Virus record (IMG/VR): IMGVR_UViG_3300046777_001575
Span: 1 to 64,000 of that record
Length of the DNA stretch: 64,000 nt
Source: a virus
Direction: 5' to 3' (one strand)
The notes below the pieces were generated by a model. The model worked only from the letters and a program-made list of their open reading frames with translations, was not told where the DNA came from and searched no databases. The translations under genes were made by a program, and so were the position numbers. Shown here piece after piece: positions 17,671-29,109 of the stretch (the stretch's first letter is position 1; each line of letters starts with the position of its first letter).

Positions 17671-18308
17671 TATACTTCTTCCAAAGTTACAGAGACATTC
17701 CAGTAGTCAAACTTTGTTCCTCTTTTTTCAACTGAGTAATTAAAATTACTAATAAACATTTCTATTAGTTGATTATACTGTCTAAGACGATCATACGGGT
17801 CTGGCTGACCATTAAAAACATCTTTTTTGTCATACGCAAGAAAAACCCAGAAAGAGTCTTTATGATTTTCATACCACTCAAGCATATCTGCTCCACCTGC
17901 GCCACCATCTGTTGTATATGATGTATGTGGCGATATGCCAGTTTCTGCATTAAATGCTGGAATATTAGAATGAGATCTAGACGGAATCATATTCCAACTG
18001 GTACTAAGTTTTAATTTATCTGCAATATGATAGGATCTCATTCTTCCATTAATCATTCTTTCACGCTTTTCAATACGTTCATCTGAAAACTCTAATGGTG
18101 ATCTGTTGTCATCTGTTAAAATTAAAAACTGATTAATTAGTGTGTCGTCTGGTTCACCAGTTGTATCTGCACCAACTTCTAACCCATATGGAACATATAA
18201 CTTATTAATTATGGTGCCTGAATTTTCAGACCAAAGCATACCACTAGGTCTACTATATCTTTTTCTTCCTTGGATATAAGAGTACCTTGGATCAATTTCG
18301 TCTGCCAC
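17670..18308 (-). CDS. Distal tail (Dit-like) protein
   Basis: The 212-residue protein is encoded directly after the tape measure and before the large hub, the standard place for the distal tail protein that caps the tube. It contains [18 protein letters not shown] and a C-terminal strand ([13 protein letters not shown]) typical of minor tail proteins in actinobacterial siphophages. It starts with GTG at 18308, overlapping the end of the tape measure by 17 bases, with GGGGG 8-12 bases upstream. No adhesion domain insertion is seen. Confidence 0.6.
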   Translation of the reverse strand: MADEIDPRYSYIQGRKRYSRPSGMLWSENSGTIINKLYVPYGLEVGADTTGEPDDTLINQFLILTDDNRSPLEFSDERIEKRERMINGRMRSYHIADKLKLSTSWNMIPSRSHSNIPAFNAETGISPHTSYTTDGGAGGADMLEWYENHKDSFWVFLAYDKKDVFNGQPDPYDRLRQYNQLIEMFISNFNYSVEKRGTKFDYWNVSVTLEEV

Positions 18309-21300
18309 TTATACCAATCCCCCTAATTCTTCTGTCTTCTGTTTGTCTAATTGTTGACATTACTGCCTGTGCAATCTCGTTTGGATTAGCATCTGTCTTT
18401 GCATTAACAGTTAATGTATATGTATTATTATACACTGCTCCCCCTGGGTTTTTACCACTATTCATTGCTCTGAGAGTATCAACACCATGTGTATCGACTG
18501 CATACTTACTCATTATAAATTCTCCTGGAGTTAACATTGCTGGGATAGTATCTGTTCCTCTTGCAAAACCACCACTAGCAAAATATTTAGGAGGTACTAT
18601 TCCACCCATGCTAAAACCAAATCTACCAAACACGCTCTTTAAAGCATTAGTTACTGTTGCAACAGGTTTTGTAACTATATTTTTTACTGCTGATGCAACA
18701 TTGGATACCCCAGTTGCAACTGCCTTGGCTACTGTAGAAACAGTACTTGCAACTGTTTTTACTACCGCAGTTGCTGGCTTTGTAACTGCTGCTACAACCT
18801 TTGCAATTGGCTGATTTACACCTAAATTCCACCCAACAGAAGGAACGGATGTTGTTTTTGTTAATGGGCTTCCACCAAGTGGATTAAATGTAGGGGTTGT
18901 TGTTGCTGTAGGCTTAGGAGTAGGTACTGGATTTGGTGTTGGATTTGGTGTTGGATTTGGTGTAGGGGTAGGATCTGGTGTAGGATCTGGCTTTGGTGTA
19001 GGGGTAGGGTCTGGCTTTGGTGTAGGGGTAGGGTCTGGGGTCGGAGTAGGCTCTGGTGTTGGTTCTGGTGTAGGCTCTGGTGTAGGGGTAGGCTCTGGTG
19101 TACCAGATGTTGCTCCAGTGATTGCATCATTGCCACTTGACTGTTGATTATTATATGCCTGTATTAATTTGTCTTGAGTATTTAAAGCAAGTTGCATTGA
19201 CTCTATAAACTGCTTACTTCTTACCATAGCAAGATCTACCTGATTTTTAATTGCTTCCCAAGCATCTCTTGTTTTTCCAAGAACAGTTAAATTTTCAATA
19301 TCAGTTTTTAATTGAATTTGTTTTAAACGAATAAATTCTTGAGCAGGTTCTATCTTCTTTTCTTCTAAATCAAATATCTCATTTTGCAAATCTTTAATAT
19401 CAGACTCAAGTTCTTTCCTAGTTCTATATGTTTTTGTAACTGGGTCATAGGCTTTTACTGAGTTGAGTTCATACTGTCTAGATTGCTCTAATGCTTCTCT
19501 CTGCTTTGTTACAGCATCAGCAGCCTGCTGTGCTCTCATTTCTTGTGCAGCCCTTGCCGCTGCTGCTATATCTCCAGATGTTAGAGCCTCAGCAAGTGTT
19601 AGTTGGCCTCTTTGCTGATTAGCAATAGCAGCATTAGCCTTTTCAACATCGTCTAGTGCTTTGATTCTTTCATCATATTTTTCATTAATTTTTTGCTCTT
19701 GATCTTCAATAGCCTTTAAGGATGCTTCCTTATCATCAATTTTATATTGAATTCCAGCAATAGTATTTTGTGCTTCCTCAATTATTTTATTGCTTTCTTT
19801 AGTGTCTAAATTAAACTTTATTTGAAGTGCAGTTTCTTCAACATCAAAGGCCTCCATAGCGTTACTAAATCCTTGATCAAACATGTCTTGCATAAACCCA
19901 ATAGTGCTCTTTAGTTGATTTAGTCTTTCATTAAAATCACTCACCATCTTATTTAGTTCATTTTGTGCAGCAATAATTTGTGCTCTATCTGCACCCTTAC
20001 TTATTAAACTGTTTATTCTTGATTGTTGAGCAGCAATAGCATTTTCCATTGATCTTAAGTTTTCATCAGAGCCAATTGCAAAAGCAGTTTCTGAACTGTA
20101 TTGTTGTCTAATTCTATTTTCTTGAACTCTATCTTTCTTAAATTGAGCAATGTCTGTTTTTATTCCTGAAACTGCTGCAGCCTTTTCTTGTGCAATAGTT
20201 AATGCTTTATATTTTGCTATAAGTGATTTTAAGGTTTTATCGTTAACCCCATTTGCAATTGCTGCTGCAATTGTTTTATCAGAAATTAATTCGTATGCAT
20301 TGGCAACTGGCACTCCAAGTTTAGACAACTTATCGAATGCAATAGTTTGATTTGATAATGCTTTAGACTCTTCTTCCATGCTAGAATTAAAATCTCCCAT
20401 GGTGATTGAATACAAAGCCTCTTGAATATTTTTAGCATCTCTTTTTAGTGCAATAATATTTCCCTTGTTGTCAAACTTAAACAAAGAATTTTTTCTCTTT
20501 TCATATTCTTTTGGATCCATGCCAACAATTAGTTCAATAAGGTCCTGACTTCCACCTAGTGCTCGAATATCATTTTCTATACCACTAAATACATTTATTG
20601 TCTTGCTGCCTCCAAATAATTTATCCAATGCCTTACGAGAAGCAGACCAGCCTTCTGTAACTTTGATTTGATTCATTCTTACATCTCTAAGTTTCTTTAC
20701 AAGGTCGTCAAGTGGAGAAGCCTCAACCTTGCTTCCTCCACCAGTATTGCCACCTGTTGGAGCATTTGTATTAACTTGAACATTATCAACAACAGCCTTG
20801 TTTCCTTGAGCCTCTATATATTTTTGTACAATATAGGATTTGCTTCCAGTAATACCAGCACCACCTCTTGGGCCAGTTTCTTTACGCCAAGCCTTGAAAT
20901 CTTCGCTTTCAAGTATCTGTGGTTCTGGAACATTAATTAATGTAGAGATAGTAGTTGTATAAACTTTTTGCTGATCTTCAGTTAGAGTATTGAAATATGC
21001 TTCATCAAATGCTGCAGTTCCCTTAACCTGTGGCATAATTTCATAAACAATTTTTGCTGTTAAATCTTTGCTTCCTTCAATGCTGTCAAGCATTTTGTTT
21101 AGTCTGTCGTATGCTTCTTTATTCTTTGGATCTATGTAATAACTTACCATTACATCTGATGGTATAACAGCATTAAGATTATTTAACTTAATTATATTTT
21201 TTGTAAAATCAAGAGCATCTGAGTCTTTTTCAAATGCTTCTACCTTAGTAATAAATTTTGTTTGTACTGTTTTATTGATTTTATTGTCTGCACCAAGAAT

Positions 21301-24300
21301 ATTTTGTGCTGCAACACCAATTGACTCAGAAGTTGCACCACTAAACTTTGTAATAATATTCATCATCTTTGGAGCAATATCTTTATTGTCTGTTGCTAAC
21401 TGAAGAAGGCTTCTAAACACTGCTGGAGGTATATCGCCACTTGCCATCTTTGCCTGAATCAAGAACTCTTGTCCACTATCAATAGCACCAGACTTTCTCA
21501 AATCTCCTGCTTGCTGATTAACAACATCAAGATAAGCCAATTGATTTGGATCATTCTTATATTTTGCAGTAGTAGCCTTTTTCATTCCAGACATCATTGC
21601 TTCTTGAAGTCCTCCAGCACTATTGTACTGGCTAACAATGTCTCCTTGCAATGCTGCTTGGGCACCTGTTAGTTTATCTCTTTCTTTGATATACCTGGTT
21701 TGCATTTCATTGGCTTCATTAATTTTACCCTGCAACTTTAACTCTTCAATTTTCTTTTGATAATACATATCAAATGAATCAAGCATTTGCTTGTTTTGCT
21801 CCATAGCAATTTTTGCATCAACTGCATATGCTGCTCCTAAAGTCCCTGCTTGTTTTGTAAATTTCTTTGATGCAAAATAGCCTCCGATAGCACCTGCTGC
21901 TGCACCAATTCCTCCACCAATTATTGCTCCAACAACGTTTCCAACTACTGGAACAGCGGTACCAATTGCTCCACCAATTGCTGCGCCTGCTGCTGCTCCT
22001 CCAAGAGCAGAAGCACCTATTCCAACCTTTTGCATTGTTTTTTGTCCAGCAAGTTTGGTTATAGGATTTGCATTTTGAATATTTGAGATACTGCTCTTCA
22101 TATTCTTAGAATTTTCTTGAATCATTTTCATTCTAATTTCAAGCGGCTTATCTAAAAGGTTTTCTCCATTAGGTCCTAGAAGACTTTCTAGTTGAGCAAT
22201 AACCTTAAGACCAATTGACATGTCTCCTGCTTGTCTTGCAGCATTCATTGCTAAACTCTTTGCCTGACCTATATCCATAGCACCTGACATAATTGCAGAA
22301 GATAACTGACTGCTCAAATCTTTTACTGCAACATTTCCCTTGCCTGCAGCATTTTGTTCAGCAATTCTCTTTGTTAATGCTTTACCTTCTGCAGTCTGAG
22401 TAAATGCTTCTCCATACGTTGTCTTTCCTGTTGCTGGACCAAGCATTGAAAAAGAGTTTTTGCGTCTCAGGTCCATTTGTTCAGATGCTGTTACTTTACC
22501 ACTAAACTTTGCTATTTCATTAATTGCAGAAGTTGTTCCTTTAAACTTTTCGCTTTCTTCCAATACCTTTTTCTGTGCTCCGTCAAATGCCATTCTTAGC
22601 GCAACAAAGGATCCAACTGTTGCTGCAAGACCAATTGCTAGTGCTGCTGCTGGACTCTTTAGCATTGGCAAAATCATTGACAATCCCATTAAAGGCATCA
22701 TAACCTTTTGTGATATTTCTCCAACTTTGCCTGGGGCCATAGATCCAATCATTGCTGCTCCAGAAGCAATTCCTACTGCTCCCCCAAGACCCATCCCTGG
22801 TCGTTTACCTGCATCAATTCTTGCTTGTCTTTTTGCTGCTCTATTTTCAGCAAACTTAGTTAATCTTCCCATTGGCGTTCTTGCTTTTGCTTCTGCTGCT
22901 GCTCTTGCATCAATAATTGATTGCTGGTATGCAACCTTTGCAGCCAACTTACTTCTTTTTTCTTCTAATGCTGCTTGTTTTCTTCTTCCCCGCATAACTG
23001 GATCAATTGGTCCAGTAGTTCCATACATAGCAGTTTTGTTTGCATTAATTCTTGCTTGTGTTCTTGCTTCTGCTCTTTGTCTTTTTTCAATTTGGCGACG
23101 TAAAGATTTTGCATCAGCATCTATTGGTCCTGTTCCATACAACAATGTTCTTGATGCTGCTGCTGCTGATTGAGAAAGAGTTGTTCCGATTGTACTACCA
23201 ACAGATCTTGCTTCTGCAATAGATCCTCTTGCTCCATCTATTAATGCTGTTGCTACTGTGCTCCTTGCTTCTGGTGCATCGGATTTTCCACGCAAGACCA
23301 TAGGCTTTTGACGAATTTTTGGCTCTGTTGATGCTGGGGCTAGTCTTGTATCCTTTGTACTTCCAGTAGATGACTTAACTCCAGCAGGCTTACTTGTTGT
23401 CTTTGGTTTTTTTGTTTTTCCAGTTTTTGGATCTTCTACTACTTCGTCTGGTTTAATTAAAATAGATGTATGAAGTTTGTGTATTTTTTTCCAATCAACC
23501 TTTTTACCTTCTCTAAGTCTATCGACCATTGCTTGATAATATGGTCTTTCTTCTGGACTAAGGTCCATAGTTGCTAGTGTTTTTTCTAGTTTAGGTAAAA
23601 CTCTATCAATTTCAGCATTCATTGCATTGTGATATTCTTGAGCAGTCATCCCCTTTGCAATATCTGCTGTTGCGTTTCCAAACCAGAATGGAGATTTTCC
23701 TGCTGCAGGGCCCTTAACACCACTCAGGTTTATTTTTGCCATCTCTTCCATTGAAGGAAGATTTTTTACAAAGTCTCTCTTGCCAGATGCTCTATCAAAT
23801 ACTCCTGCTGCTCCAACATCTGCAATAACATTTCCACCTAAGTTTCCAGCCTTTAGGTCTTTGTCTATTCTAAGGTTTGCTGCTACAAGTTGTCTAAAAT
23901 ACTGTTCTTTTGTAAAGTTCTTGCCCATCTTTGAAGAATCAAACCTTGCATCATATGGAGACTCTAATACAATTATCTTTCTCTTACCGCTTGGGTCTGT
24001 AGGATCAATCATTGTCCTTACAGTTTGTTTTGGAGCATCTAGTCCATGAACATCACGAGCAATTTGAGTTGCTCTTTGTTCTGCAAGTGCTCCCTTTTCA
24101 TCAAGCATAGGCTTAACAAATACTCTTGATCCATCTGGCTTTTCATATAGTCCACCTAGGCCACTAACAGGGAAACTGAATCCAGTAGTTGGAGAGATCT
24201 GTTTTCCAAAGTCTGTTGGAGATAACTTGCCAGACTTGGTTTTTGCTGCCTCTTTTGCAATATCCTTTAGTATCTTTACATTCTTTGCTTGGCTTGGGTT

Positions 24301-27240
24301 TGCTGCTCTTTTTGCTGCTTCATCACTTCTGCGCTTAGATTCTTCATCTTGGCTTATTGATACACGATGACCAGAGCCAAGTCTGTTCATATTTACAACA
24401 GTTCCATCATTAAGTGTAACAGTTGAAGATCCAGTCTTAACAGCCCCACTCTTTTTGCTTACTCTTTCTTCAATAGTAAATGATTTGATAAGTCCCTTTT
24501 CAACTGCATTACTAAGAATCTTTCTGCTTTCTTCTGGAGTTGTTCCAAGACCTTTTCCAAGCAAGAACTTTGTAGATGTTTGATACAACTTTTGAGCATC
24601 CCTATATACAGTGCTTGAAGCAATCTCTGGACGTTCTGCTGGAATTCTCTTTGTAAAAATGTCACGAACTAAATTATCATTTACTCCTTTTATCTTCCCA
24701 TCTGCAAAATCTTGTTTAATTATTTCAATTATTGCACGATCCATTGCCTCAACACTTGCTGCTGGAAGTCTAGAAGGGCTCCACTTTCCTGGACCAAGTT
24801 TTTCCCACTCGGCTATAAATATTTTTGGATCTACACCTGCACTAGAAGTCATAGACTTATTTAAGTGCTCTGGGAAAGTAAATGCAAGTTTATGAAGTGT
24901 GGCTGTTGTTGCTGGAAGACCCTGTGATTTTAAAATTGCTTCAAGTGCTCTAAGTTTACCCTTTTGATCATCAGACAGAAACGCATTATCTCTTATGATG
25001 TCAGAAATAAGTTTTTGTTCACTCTTTCCACCAACGTGTGTGATATTTGTTTTTGTTGCTACATCTACTCCAGTGCTTCCCTCATTAAATCCCTGTACTT
25101 TTCTACCTGCAACCAATTGTGCAATCATTGGTCTGTTTGCTGGATCTTGTGCTGATTTTGCTGGAATAACTGCTTCTCCAGGTGTAAGCATTGTTGGAAC
25201 AGAGTCGGTATTACCGCTTCCTGGAACTTGCGTAGTTCCTGTAGAATACTTCTTTAGTCCTGGACCCTTACCTCCACCTTTAACTGGACCCGTGAAGCCT
25301 ATTTGTGCTGCAATTGCTCTCTTATATGCTGATGCAAGTGAGTTAACTGCTGCTGCCTCAGAAGTAAATGTTTGTTGAAGTCTTTGATGTACTTGGTCAA
25401 GGGATGCAGCAACTGCTGATGCTTCTAACTGCTCTTTAGTTAGATAAGATGTTTGTTCTCCTAAAATCTTGCTTGTATTTCCAGTTTTGTTATACATTGA
25501 CTTCATGCTTGCAAAAAGTTTAATAATGTTTGCAGCAGCGTTTGCTATCAAACCAAATGTCATAAGGAGAACTGGACCAATTCCAGCAACTGCAACAGTT
25601 AAAATAGTAATAAACTTCTTTGTTCCATCTCCAAGGTTGTTAAACTTATCAAGAACTTTGCCAACAAACTCAACTATAGGGGTAAGTGCTTTTAAGAATT
25701 GTTCTCCTACTGGAGCAAGAGAAGTTTTAAGATCTTCCATAGATTTCTTAAACTTATATGTTGTTGTATTTTGAATCTTATCTAATTCTCGCTGTGACAA
25801 GATAGCAAGTTCTTCTGTAGTTGCCCTTGTTAGACCTAATACTCTTTGCGCTTGTGTACCTTGCGCTGTTACGTTCTGAAATAATGTAGATAGTCTTGAG
25901 AACTGGAACTTACCAAACAACTGTTCAATAGCACGAGCACGATTAAGTGGATCTAAGGTATCTAGTGCCTGTGCAAAACCAACAACAGTAGCCTTTATGT
26001 CTCCCTTATTTGCTTCAACAATGCCACGAATATTAACACCAAGATTTCCAAGCATCTTTGCTGCTTTATCAGATGGATTAATTAATGATGCAAGACCAGA
26101 CTTTAGTGCGTTAGCACCTTCTGATGCGTTGATTCCACCTTCCTTCATTGCTGTAAGGAAGAATGCCAAATCTTCTACATCTCCACCAAGTTGCTTAACA
26201 ACTGGACCAGCCTTTGGAATTGCAACTGTTAAGTCTTCAATTGATACAACAGTTTGGTTTTCAACTGCGTTAAGAAAGTCAATTTTCTTTGCAAGATCTG
26301 CTGAGGCAACACCAAACGCATTTGTTACCGATATTGTTGTTTCCAATGCCTGTGTTTGTTCAACTCCACCAAGAACTGCAAGCCTTGTTGCCTGTGCAAC
26401 CTGTGCAGTTAGTTCTGCCCCCATCTTACCCATTGCTGCTGCATCTGCAGCCATCTTCATGGTGTCTTCAACTGCAACTCCATACTTGGTATATTCTTTA
26501 GCAAGAGTTTGAATCTGCTTTATCATTGCATCTGTTTCTTCTTGCGTTGTAAACATTTCTCCGTATACACGCTTGAATCTGATTGCTTGCTCTTCAAGTT
26601 GCATAAATGTCTTTGAAGCCTGTGCTCCAAGCATTGCCAATGGGACTGTGAAACCAACCATCAACTGACGGCCAGCCCACTGTGTATTCTTACCAAAATT
26701 TAGAAGATTTGTGGATCCTTGTTTTAATAGTTGATTAAGGAGTTGCTGTCTCTGTGCTGCGATTGCTGTTTGAGTGCCTAGATTCTTCATATCTAGGGTA
26801 AGAGGTCTTACAGCGATTGCCTCTAATGCACCATTTGCACCACGACCCAGTTTAATATACTGTGTCTGAATATCTTTTACACGCTCTCGTGCAACCTTGT
26901 TTATTGTTTCAAACTCAGACCTAAATAGTCTTCCAAAGGTTTTTGTGGCTGCTCCAGTGTATCTAAAATATTCTCTGGATGTTAACTTGTTACGTTCTAA
27001 CGCATCAGTAAAATGCTCTGTGCTTGTTGTTACTTGTCGCATAGATGCCTGGAATTGTCCAGTAGCATTTATTGCGTTCATCAAGTTTTTTGCTTGATTT
27101 GCTGATACTGCTGCTGCTGCAGTACCAGACTTTGCCATTTGTGTATGGAAGGCTGATATTTGACGTTGTAGAAGTTTTAGACTTGCTAAAGCATCCGACG
27201 TATCAATATTTACATTAATATTGGATTGAATATCAGCCAT
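18292..27240 (-). CDS. Tail tape measure protein with kinase-like insert and Pro-rich linker
   Basis: At 2982 residues this protein would set tail length. The usual 0.15 nm per residue gives up to about 0.45 micrometres, less if inserted domains do not count. The N-terminal 500 residues match the TP901-type tape measure core ([37 protein letters not shown]). Hydrophobic or glycine-zipper segments lie near 540-570, 1485-1550 and 1737-1792. Residues about 1015-1260 look like a degenerate kinase fold. A coiled coil lies near 2470-2520 and a PT/PE/PD/PK-rich linker at 2711-2778. The motif TxPxMLTPGE occurs twice, near 690 and 2915. The ribosome binding site GAGGTG precedes the ATG at 27240. Confidence 0.88.
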   Translation of the reverse strand: MADIQSNINVNIDTSDALASLKLLQRQISAFHTQMAKSGTAAAAVSANQAKNLMNAINATGQFQASMRQVTTSTEHFTDALERNKLTSREYFRYTGAATKTFGRLFRSEFETINKVARERVKDIQTQYIKLGRGANGALEAIAVRPLTLDMKNLGTQTAIAAQRQQLLNQLLKQGSTNLLNFGKNTQWAGRQLMVGFTVPLAMLGAQASKTFMQLEEQAIRFKRVYGEMFTTQEETDAMIKQIQTLAKEYTKYGVAVEDTMKMAADAAAMGKMGAELTAQVAQATRLAVLGGVEQTQALETTISVTNAFGVASADLAKKIDFLNAVENQTVVSIEDLTVAIPKAGPVVKQLGGDVEDLAFFLTAMKEGGINASEGANALKSGLASLINPSDKAAKMLGNLGVNIRGIVEANKGDIKATVVGFAQALDTLDPLNRARAIEQLFGKFQFSRLSTLFQNVTAQGTQAQRVLGLTRATTEELAILSQRELDKIQNTTTYKFKKSMEDLKTSLAPVGEQFLKALTPIVEFVGKVLDKFNNLGDGTKKFITILTVAVAGIGPVLLMTFGLIANAAANIIKLFASMKSMYNKTGNTSKILGEQTSYLTKEQLEASAVAASLDQVHQRLQQTFTSEAAAVNSLASAYKRAIAAQIGFTGPVKGGGKGPGLKKYSTGTTQVPGSGNTDSVPTMLTPGEAVIPAKSAQDPANRPMIAQLVAGRKVQGFNEGSTGVDVATKTNITHVGGKSEQKLISDIIRDNAFLSDDQKGKLRALEAILKSQGLPATTATLHKLAFTFPEHLNKSMTSSAGVDPKIFIAEWEKLGPGKWSPSRLPAASVEAMDRAIIEIIKQDFADGKIKGVNDNLVRDIFTKRIPAERPEIASSTVYRDAQKLYQTSTKFLLGKGLGTTPEESRKILSNAVEKGLIKSFTIEERVSKKSGAVKTGSSTVTLNDGTVVNMNRLGSGHRVSISQDEESKRRSDEAAKRAANPSQAKNVKILKDIAKEAAKTKSGKLSPTDFGKQISPTTGFSFPVSGLGGLYEKPDGSRVFVKPMLDEKGALAEQRATQIARDVHGLDAPKQTVRTMIDPTDPSGKRKIIVLESPYDARFDSSKMGKNFTKEQYFRQLVAANLRIDKDLKAGNLGGNVIADVGAAGVFDRASGKRDFVKNLPSMEEMAKINLSGVKGPAAGKSPFWFGNATADIAKGMTAQEYHNAMNAEIDRVLPKLEKTLATMDLSPEERPYYQAMVDRLREGKKVDWKKIHKLHTSILIKPDEVVEDPKTGKTKKPKTTSKPAGVKSSTGSTKDTRLAPASTEPKIRQKPMVLRGKSDAPEARSTVATALIDGARGSIAEARSVGSTIGTTLSQSAAAASRTLLYGTGPIDADAKSLRRQIEKRQRAEARTQARINANKTAMYGTTGPIDPVMRGRRKQAALEEKRSKLAAKVAYQQSIIDARAAAEAKARTPMGRLTKFAENRAAKRQARIDAGKRPGMGLGGAVGIASGAAMIGSMAPGKVGEISQKVMMPLMGLSMILPMLKSPAAALAIGLAATVGSFVALRMAFDGAQKKVLEESEKFKGTTSAINEIAKFSGKVTASEQMDLRRKNSFSMLGPATGKTTYGEAFTQTAEGKALTKRIAEQNAAGKGNVAVKDLSSQLSSAIMSGAMDIGQAKSLAMNAARQAGDMSIGLKVIAQLESLLGPNGENLLDKPLEIRMKMIQENSKNMKSSISNIQNANPITKLAGQKTMQKVGIGASALGGAAAGAAIGGAIGTAVPVVGNVVGAIIGGGIGAAAGAIGGYFASKKFTKQAGTLGAAYAVDAKIAMEQNKQMLDSFDMYYQKKIEELKLQGKINEANEMQTRYIKERDKLTGAQAALQGDIVSQYNSAGGLQEAMMSGMKKATTAKYKNDPNQLAYLDVVNQQAGDLRKSGAIDSGQEFLIQAKMASGDIPPAVFRSLLQLATDNKDIAPKMMNIITKFSGATSESIGVAAQNILGADNKINKTVQTKFITKVEAFEKDSDALDFTKNIIKLNNLNAVIPSDVMVSYYIDPKNKEAYDRLNKMLDSIEGSKDLTAKIVYEIMPQVKGTAAFDEAYFNTLTEDQQKVYTTTISTLINVPEPQILESEDFKAWRKETGPRGGAGITGSKSYIVQKYIEAQGNKAVVDNVQVNTNAPTGGNTGGGSKVEASPLDDLVKKLRDVRMNQIKVTEGWSASRKALDKLFGGSKTINVFSGIENDIRALGGSQDLIELIVGMDPKEYEKRKNSLFKFDNKGNIIALKRDAKNIQEALYSITMGDFNSSMEEESKALSNQTIAFDKLSKLGVPVANAYELISDKTIAAAIANGVNDKTLKSLIAKYKALTIAQEKAAAVSGIKTDIAQFKKDRVQENRIRQQYSSETAFAIGSDENLRSMENAIAAQQSRINSLISKGADRAQIIAAQNELNKMVSDFNERLNQLKSTIGFMQDMFDQGFSNAMEAFDVEETALQIKFNLDTKESNKIIEEAQNTIAGIQYKIDDKEASLKAIEDQEQKINEKYDERIKALDDVEKANAAIANQQRGQLTLAEALTSGDIAAAARAAQEMRAQQAADAVTKQREALEQSRQYELNSVKAYDPVTKTYRTRKELESDIKDLQNEIFDLEEKKIEPAQEFIRLKQIQLKTDIENLTVLGKTRDAWEAIKNQVDLAMVRSKQFIESMQLALNTQDKLIQAYNNQQSSGNDAITGATSGTPEPTPTPEPTPEPTPEPTPTPDPTPTPKPDPTPTPKPDPTPDPTPTPNPTPNPTPNPVPTPKPTATTTPTFNPLGGSPLTKTTSVPSVGWNLGVNQPIAKVVAAVTKPATAVVKTVASTVSTVAKAVATGVSNVASAVKNIVTKPVATVTNALKSVFGRFGFSMGGIVPPKYFASGGFARGTDTIPAMLTPGEFIMSKYAVDTHGVDTLRAMNSGKNPGGAVYNNTYTLTVNAKTDANPNEIAQAVMSTIRQTEDRRIRGIGISGRRN
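18905..19105 (-). repeat. Pro-rich linker-coding repeat in tape measure gene
   Basis: In-frame imperfect repeats encode a stretch such as [13 protein letters not shown] that changes to [13 protein letters not shown] and then [11 protein letters not shown]. The alternation of Pro with Thr, Glu, Asp, Lys or Asn predicts an extended, stiff linker. It is a potential substrate for prolyl hydroxylation and O-glycosylation. Confidence 0.7.
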
Positions 27241-27258
27241 CCATTAACACCTCGTTAT

Positions 27259-27585
27259 TTAGTTGTTTGCAAGATTGCCTAGCAAAGTTGCGTCAGAAAG
27301 TTTAATTCCTGATGCTTCTTCAACAATCTTGTATACAGTTGGAAGATCTAGATTTTCTTCTAAGGCTTCCTTGTCTTCCGCCAATTCTGGCTTGTACTGT
27401 TGCATTGCGATTTGTACACAGTCCATGAGCAAATCCATAGACTTTTCGTTATCTTCTGCGACCTTTGCAATATCTTCAAACTTCTTCATAAATGGACGAA
27501 GTAGAGAGATCTTTAGTGGTCGGACCTTGACTTTTGTACCGTCAATTAGTGTTACTGTCTTTTCTTCTGTTGTGGCGGTTGCCAT
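27259..27585 (-). CDS. Tail assembly chaperone, short form
   Basis: A 108-residue protein immediately before the tape measure, where siphophages encode the G-type tail assembly chaperone. It is clearly paralogous to the N-terminal half of the upstream 225-residue protein. Both have a start like MAT..., then LIDGTKVKVRPLKISLLR, MQQY, LEENLDLPTVYKIVEEASGIK. Normally a long form arises by programmed frameshifting, but here the long form is a separate gene and no slippery site or downstream extension frame is present. It has a strong ribosome binding site (AAGGAGG) and its own promoter-like element at 27612-27620. Confidence 0.75.
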   Translation of the reverse strand: MATATTEEKTVTLIDGTKVKVRPLKISLLRPFMKKFEDIAKVAEDNEKSMDLLMDCVQIAMQQYKPELAEDKEALEENLDLPTVYKIVEEASGIKLSDATLLGNLANN

Positions 27586-27611
27586 CTATTCCTCCTTATA
27601 AGGTTTAGTCA

Positions 27612-27620
27612 ATTATACCA
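27612..27620 (-). promoter_or_regulatory. Extended -10 promoter TGGTATAAT before the short chaperone gene
   Basis: TGGTATAAT on the minus strand in the 58-base gap between the two chaperone genes. A leader of about 20 bases would carry the AAGGAGG ribosome binding site. This may give the short chaperone and tape measure independent transcription. Confidence 0.5.
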
Positions 27621-27643
27621 TAGGACAGGCTTATTTTTTGTTA

Positions 27644-28321
27644 TTAATAACTTTCATAATCAAGACCCATTCCTATACCAAAACCAGCCTTTTCTGCATT
27701 TTTACCTTGTAGGGCAAGTATGTCATTTCCATCACTCACTGCACCCTTGCTAAAAACCCTGGCTTTCATATCTTCCCATGCATTGCTATTTCCAGAATTT
27801 TTATCTAAATCTACACCCTGCATAGCAGCAGAAAACTTTTTGTCAGAATAGTCTAGTTCTCTTTTAATTTGTAATGTAGCGGTCAACTCTTGCATTGATA
27901 AAGAAGACTCTAATTCTTCATAATCTTTCCATATACCAAGCAAAAAAACCTCGGACTCTAATTTAGCCAAATCCAATGTCTCCCAACTGGATCCACTTTC
28001 TACCGCTTGAGATTTTACTGTATCTTCTGACTTTTCATTAATTTTGATTCCTGCTGCTATATCAATAATTTCATATATTGTAGGCAAATCAAGATTATCT
28101 TCTAATTGCTCTATTGTTTTTATTGATGGATAGTATTGTTGCATTGTAACAAGAGCACATTCAGCCAATATAGCAATTGACTCATCATCTGTTTTTGCTT
28201 CTTTAATCTTTTCAAATGTTTCTAAAAACTCTCTAAGATATTTTATTTTTAAAGGAGCAGCAATAATTATGCTGTCATCTATTAAAGATATTTTTTTAGT
28301 ATCGTATATTTTAGTTGCCAT
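27644..28321 (-). CDS. Tail assembly chaperone, long form
   Basis: A 225-residue protein. Residues 1-105 parallel the 108-residue protein downstream (shared IDDSIIIAAPLKIKYLREF-like start, MQQYYPS, LEDNLDLPTIYEIIDIAAGIKI). Residues 106-225 add a charged helical extension (WETLDLAKLESEVFLLGIWKDYEELESSLS...), as expected of the GT-type chaperone that binds the tape measure. Its ATG lies 6 bases after TGATATACT with no ribosome binding site, so it looks leaderless. It starts just after the terminator that ends the tail tube gene. Confidence 0.7.
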   Translation of the reverse strand: MATKIYDTKKISLIDDSIIIAAPLKIKYLREFLETFEKIKEAKTDDESIAILAECALVTMQQYYPSIKTIEQLEDNLDLPTIYEIIDIAAGIKINEKSEDTVKSQAVESGSSWETLDLAKLESEVFLLGIWKDYEELESSLSMQELTATLQIKRELDYSDKKFSAAMQGVDLDKNSGNSNAWEDMKARVFSKGAVSDGNDILALQGKNAEKAGFGIGMGLDYESY

Positions 28322-28327
28322 TATATA

Positions 28328-28336
28328 AGTATATCA
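28328..28336 (-). promoter_or_regulatory. Leaderless promoter TGATATACT for the long chaperone
   Basis: TGATATACT followed by 6 bases and ATG (28321) on the minus strand. It lies immediately downstream of a strong terminator, so a new transcript would begin here. Confidence 0.55.
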
Positions 28337-28369
28337 AACAGAAAGGCCCAACCCCGAAGGATTGAGCCT
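28337..28369 (-). terminator. Rho-independent terminator after the tail tube gene
   Basis: On the minus strand, AGGCTCAA pairs with TTGGGCCT and continues with T-G and C-G pairs around a TTCG tetraloop (hairpin 28344-28369), followed by TTCTGTTT. The G-U pairs form only in the minus-strand transcript, which fixes the direction. Confidence 0.85.
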
Positions 28370-28387
28370 CTCATATATTAAGTTGTA

Positions 28388-29044
28388 TTATGCTGTTAGG
28401 GAACGATCTACGATCTTTCCGTATGACGCATTGTCGTTTGGAAGAAGACGGAATGATACTTCAAACATTGAAGCCTCATCACGCTTTGCTGATACTGTAA
28501 CATTCTCAATTGAGAGTGCACGGTATGCAACATAGATTCTTTCCTTTGGCTCTAGAGAAGAACCAGAACCTGGTCCTACTGCTACGAGTCCACGCTCTAG
28601 CGGAACGTCACCGATATCACCAGCAGACATCTTGAGTTGTGAAACTCCTGATGCTGTTGTTAGATCTGAGTCGTCTCCAGCAATTGCTACTAGAAGATTT
28701 TCTAGTGTTGCTTCTGCGAATGCAGTGTTTAGATTAACTGTCATACCTTGCTTGAACAAACGAGCAACGTCGAGAAGTTGGTCTACTGCTACTTCACCGA
28801 AATCAGGCTGGAATGCGAGTTCCAAACCATTTGATGTGTATCCTACGTTGGTATAGTCATTATTTGATGACAATGTATCCTTGTAAGATGTTGTGGATGC
28901 TGTGAATACTGGAAGATCTGCTGATGCTTGAGTATCAGTAATTGCTCCAGTTAATGCTTCGTATCCAATTGGACCTGCATCATGTGTAAAAAGTGCTGCT
29001 GCACCCACGATGATGTTACTACTTGAACCACGGCTGTATGCCAT
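28388..29044 (-). CDS. Major tail tube protein
   Basis: A 218-residue protein between the tail terminator and the chaperones, the standard position of the tail tube protein. The sequence is strand-rich with low charge (NYTVGYTSNGLELAFQPDF-like centre, LLVAIAGDDSDLTTASG, KERIYVAYRALSIENVTVSAKRDEAS) and ends in SFRLLPND, typical of tube proteins that make stacked rings. The ribosome binding site GAGGTGAG precedes the ATG at 29044. Its base composition is less AT-rich than its neighbours, as in the major capsid gene. This and its private promoter and terminator suggest strong expression. Confidence 0.75.
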   Translation of the reverse strand: MAYSRGSSSNIIVGAAALFTHDAGPIGYEALTGAITDTQASADLPVFTASTTSYKDTLSSNNDYTNVGYTSNGLELAFQPDFGEVAVDQLLDVARLFKQGMTVNLNTAFAEATLENLLVAIAGDDSDLTTASGVSQLKMSAGDIGDVPLERGLVAVGPGSGSSLEPKERIYVAYRALSIENVTVSAKRDEASMFEVSFRLLPNDNASYGKIVDRSLTA

Positions 29045-29095
29045 ATATTCTCACCTCTTTCATTTTATTAAAAGGGGGTTTGTTTCCTCATCATA

Positions 29096-29101
29096 ATTAT
29101 A
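29096..29101 (-). promoter_or_regulatory. -10 promoter element before the tail tube gene
   Basis: TAGTATAAT on the minus strand in the 65-base gap before the tail tube gene. It leaves a leader of about 45 bases that carries the GAGGTGAG ribosome binding site. Confidence 0.45.
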
Positions 29102-29109
29102 CTACCCTT

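Noticed and set aside
22460-23173. Open frame of 237 codons on the plus strand opposite the tape measure
   Set aside because: It is a shadow of the Ala/Gly-rich region of the tape measure, with no ribosome binding site and no recognisable domain.
27241-27643. Programmed frameshift in the tail chaperone region
   Set aside because: The gap after the short gene is too short for an extension frame, no slippery heptamer was seen, and the long form is a separate gene.
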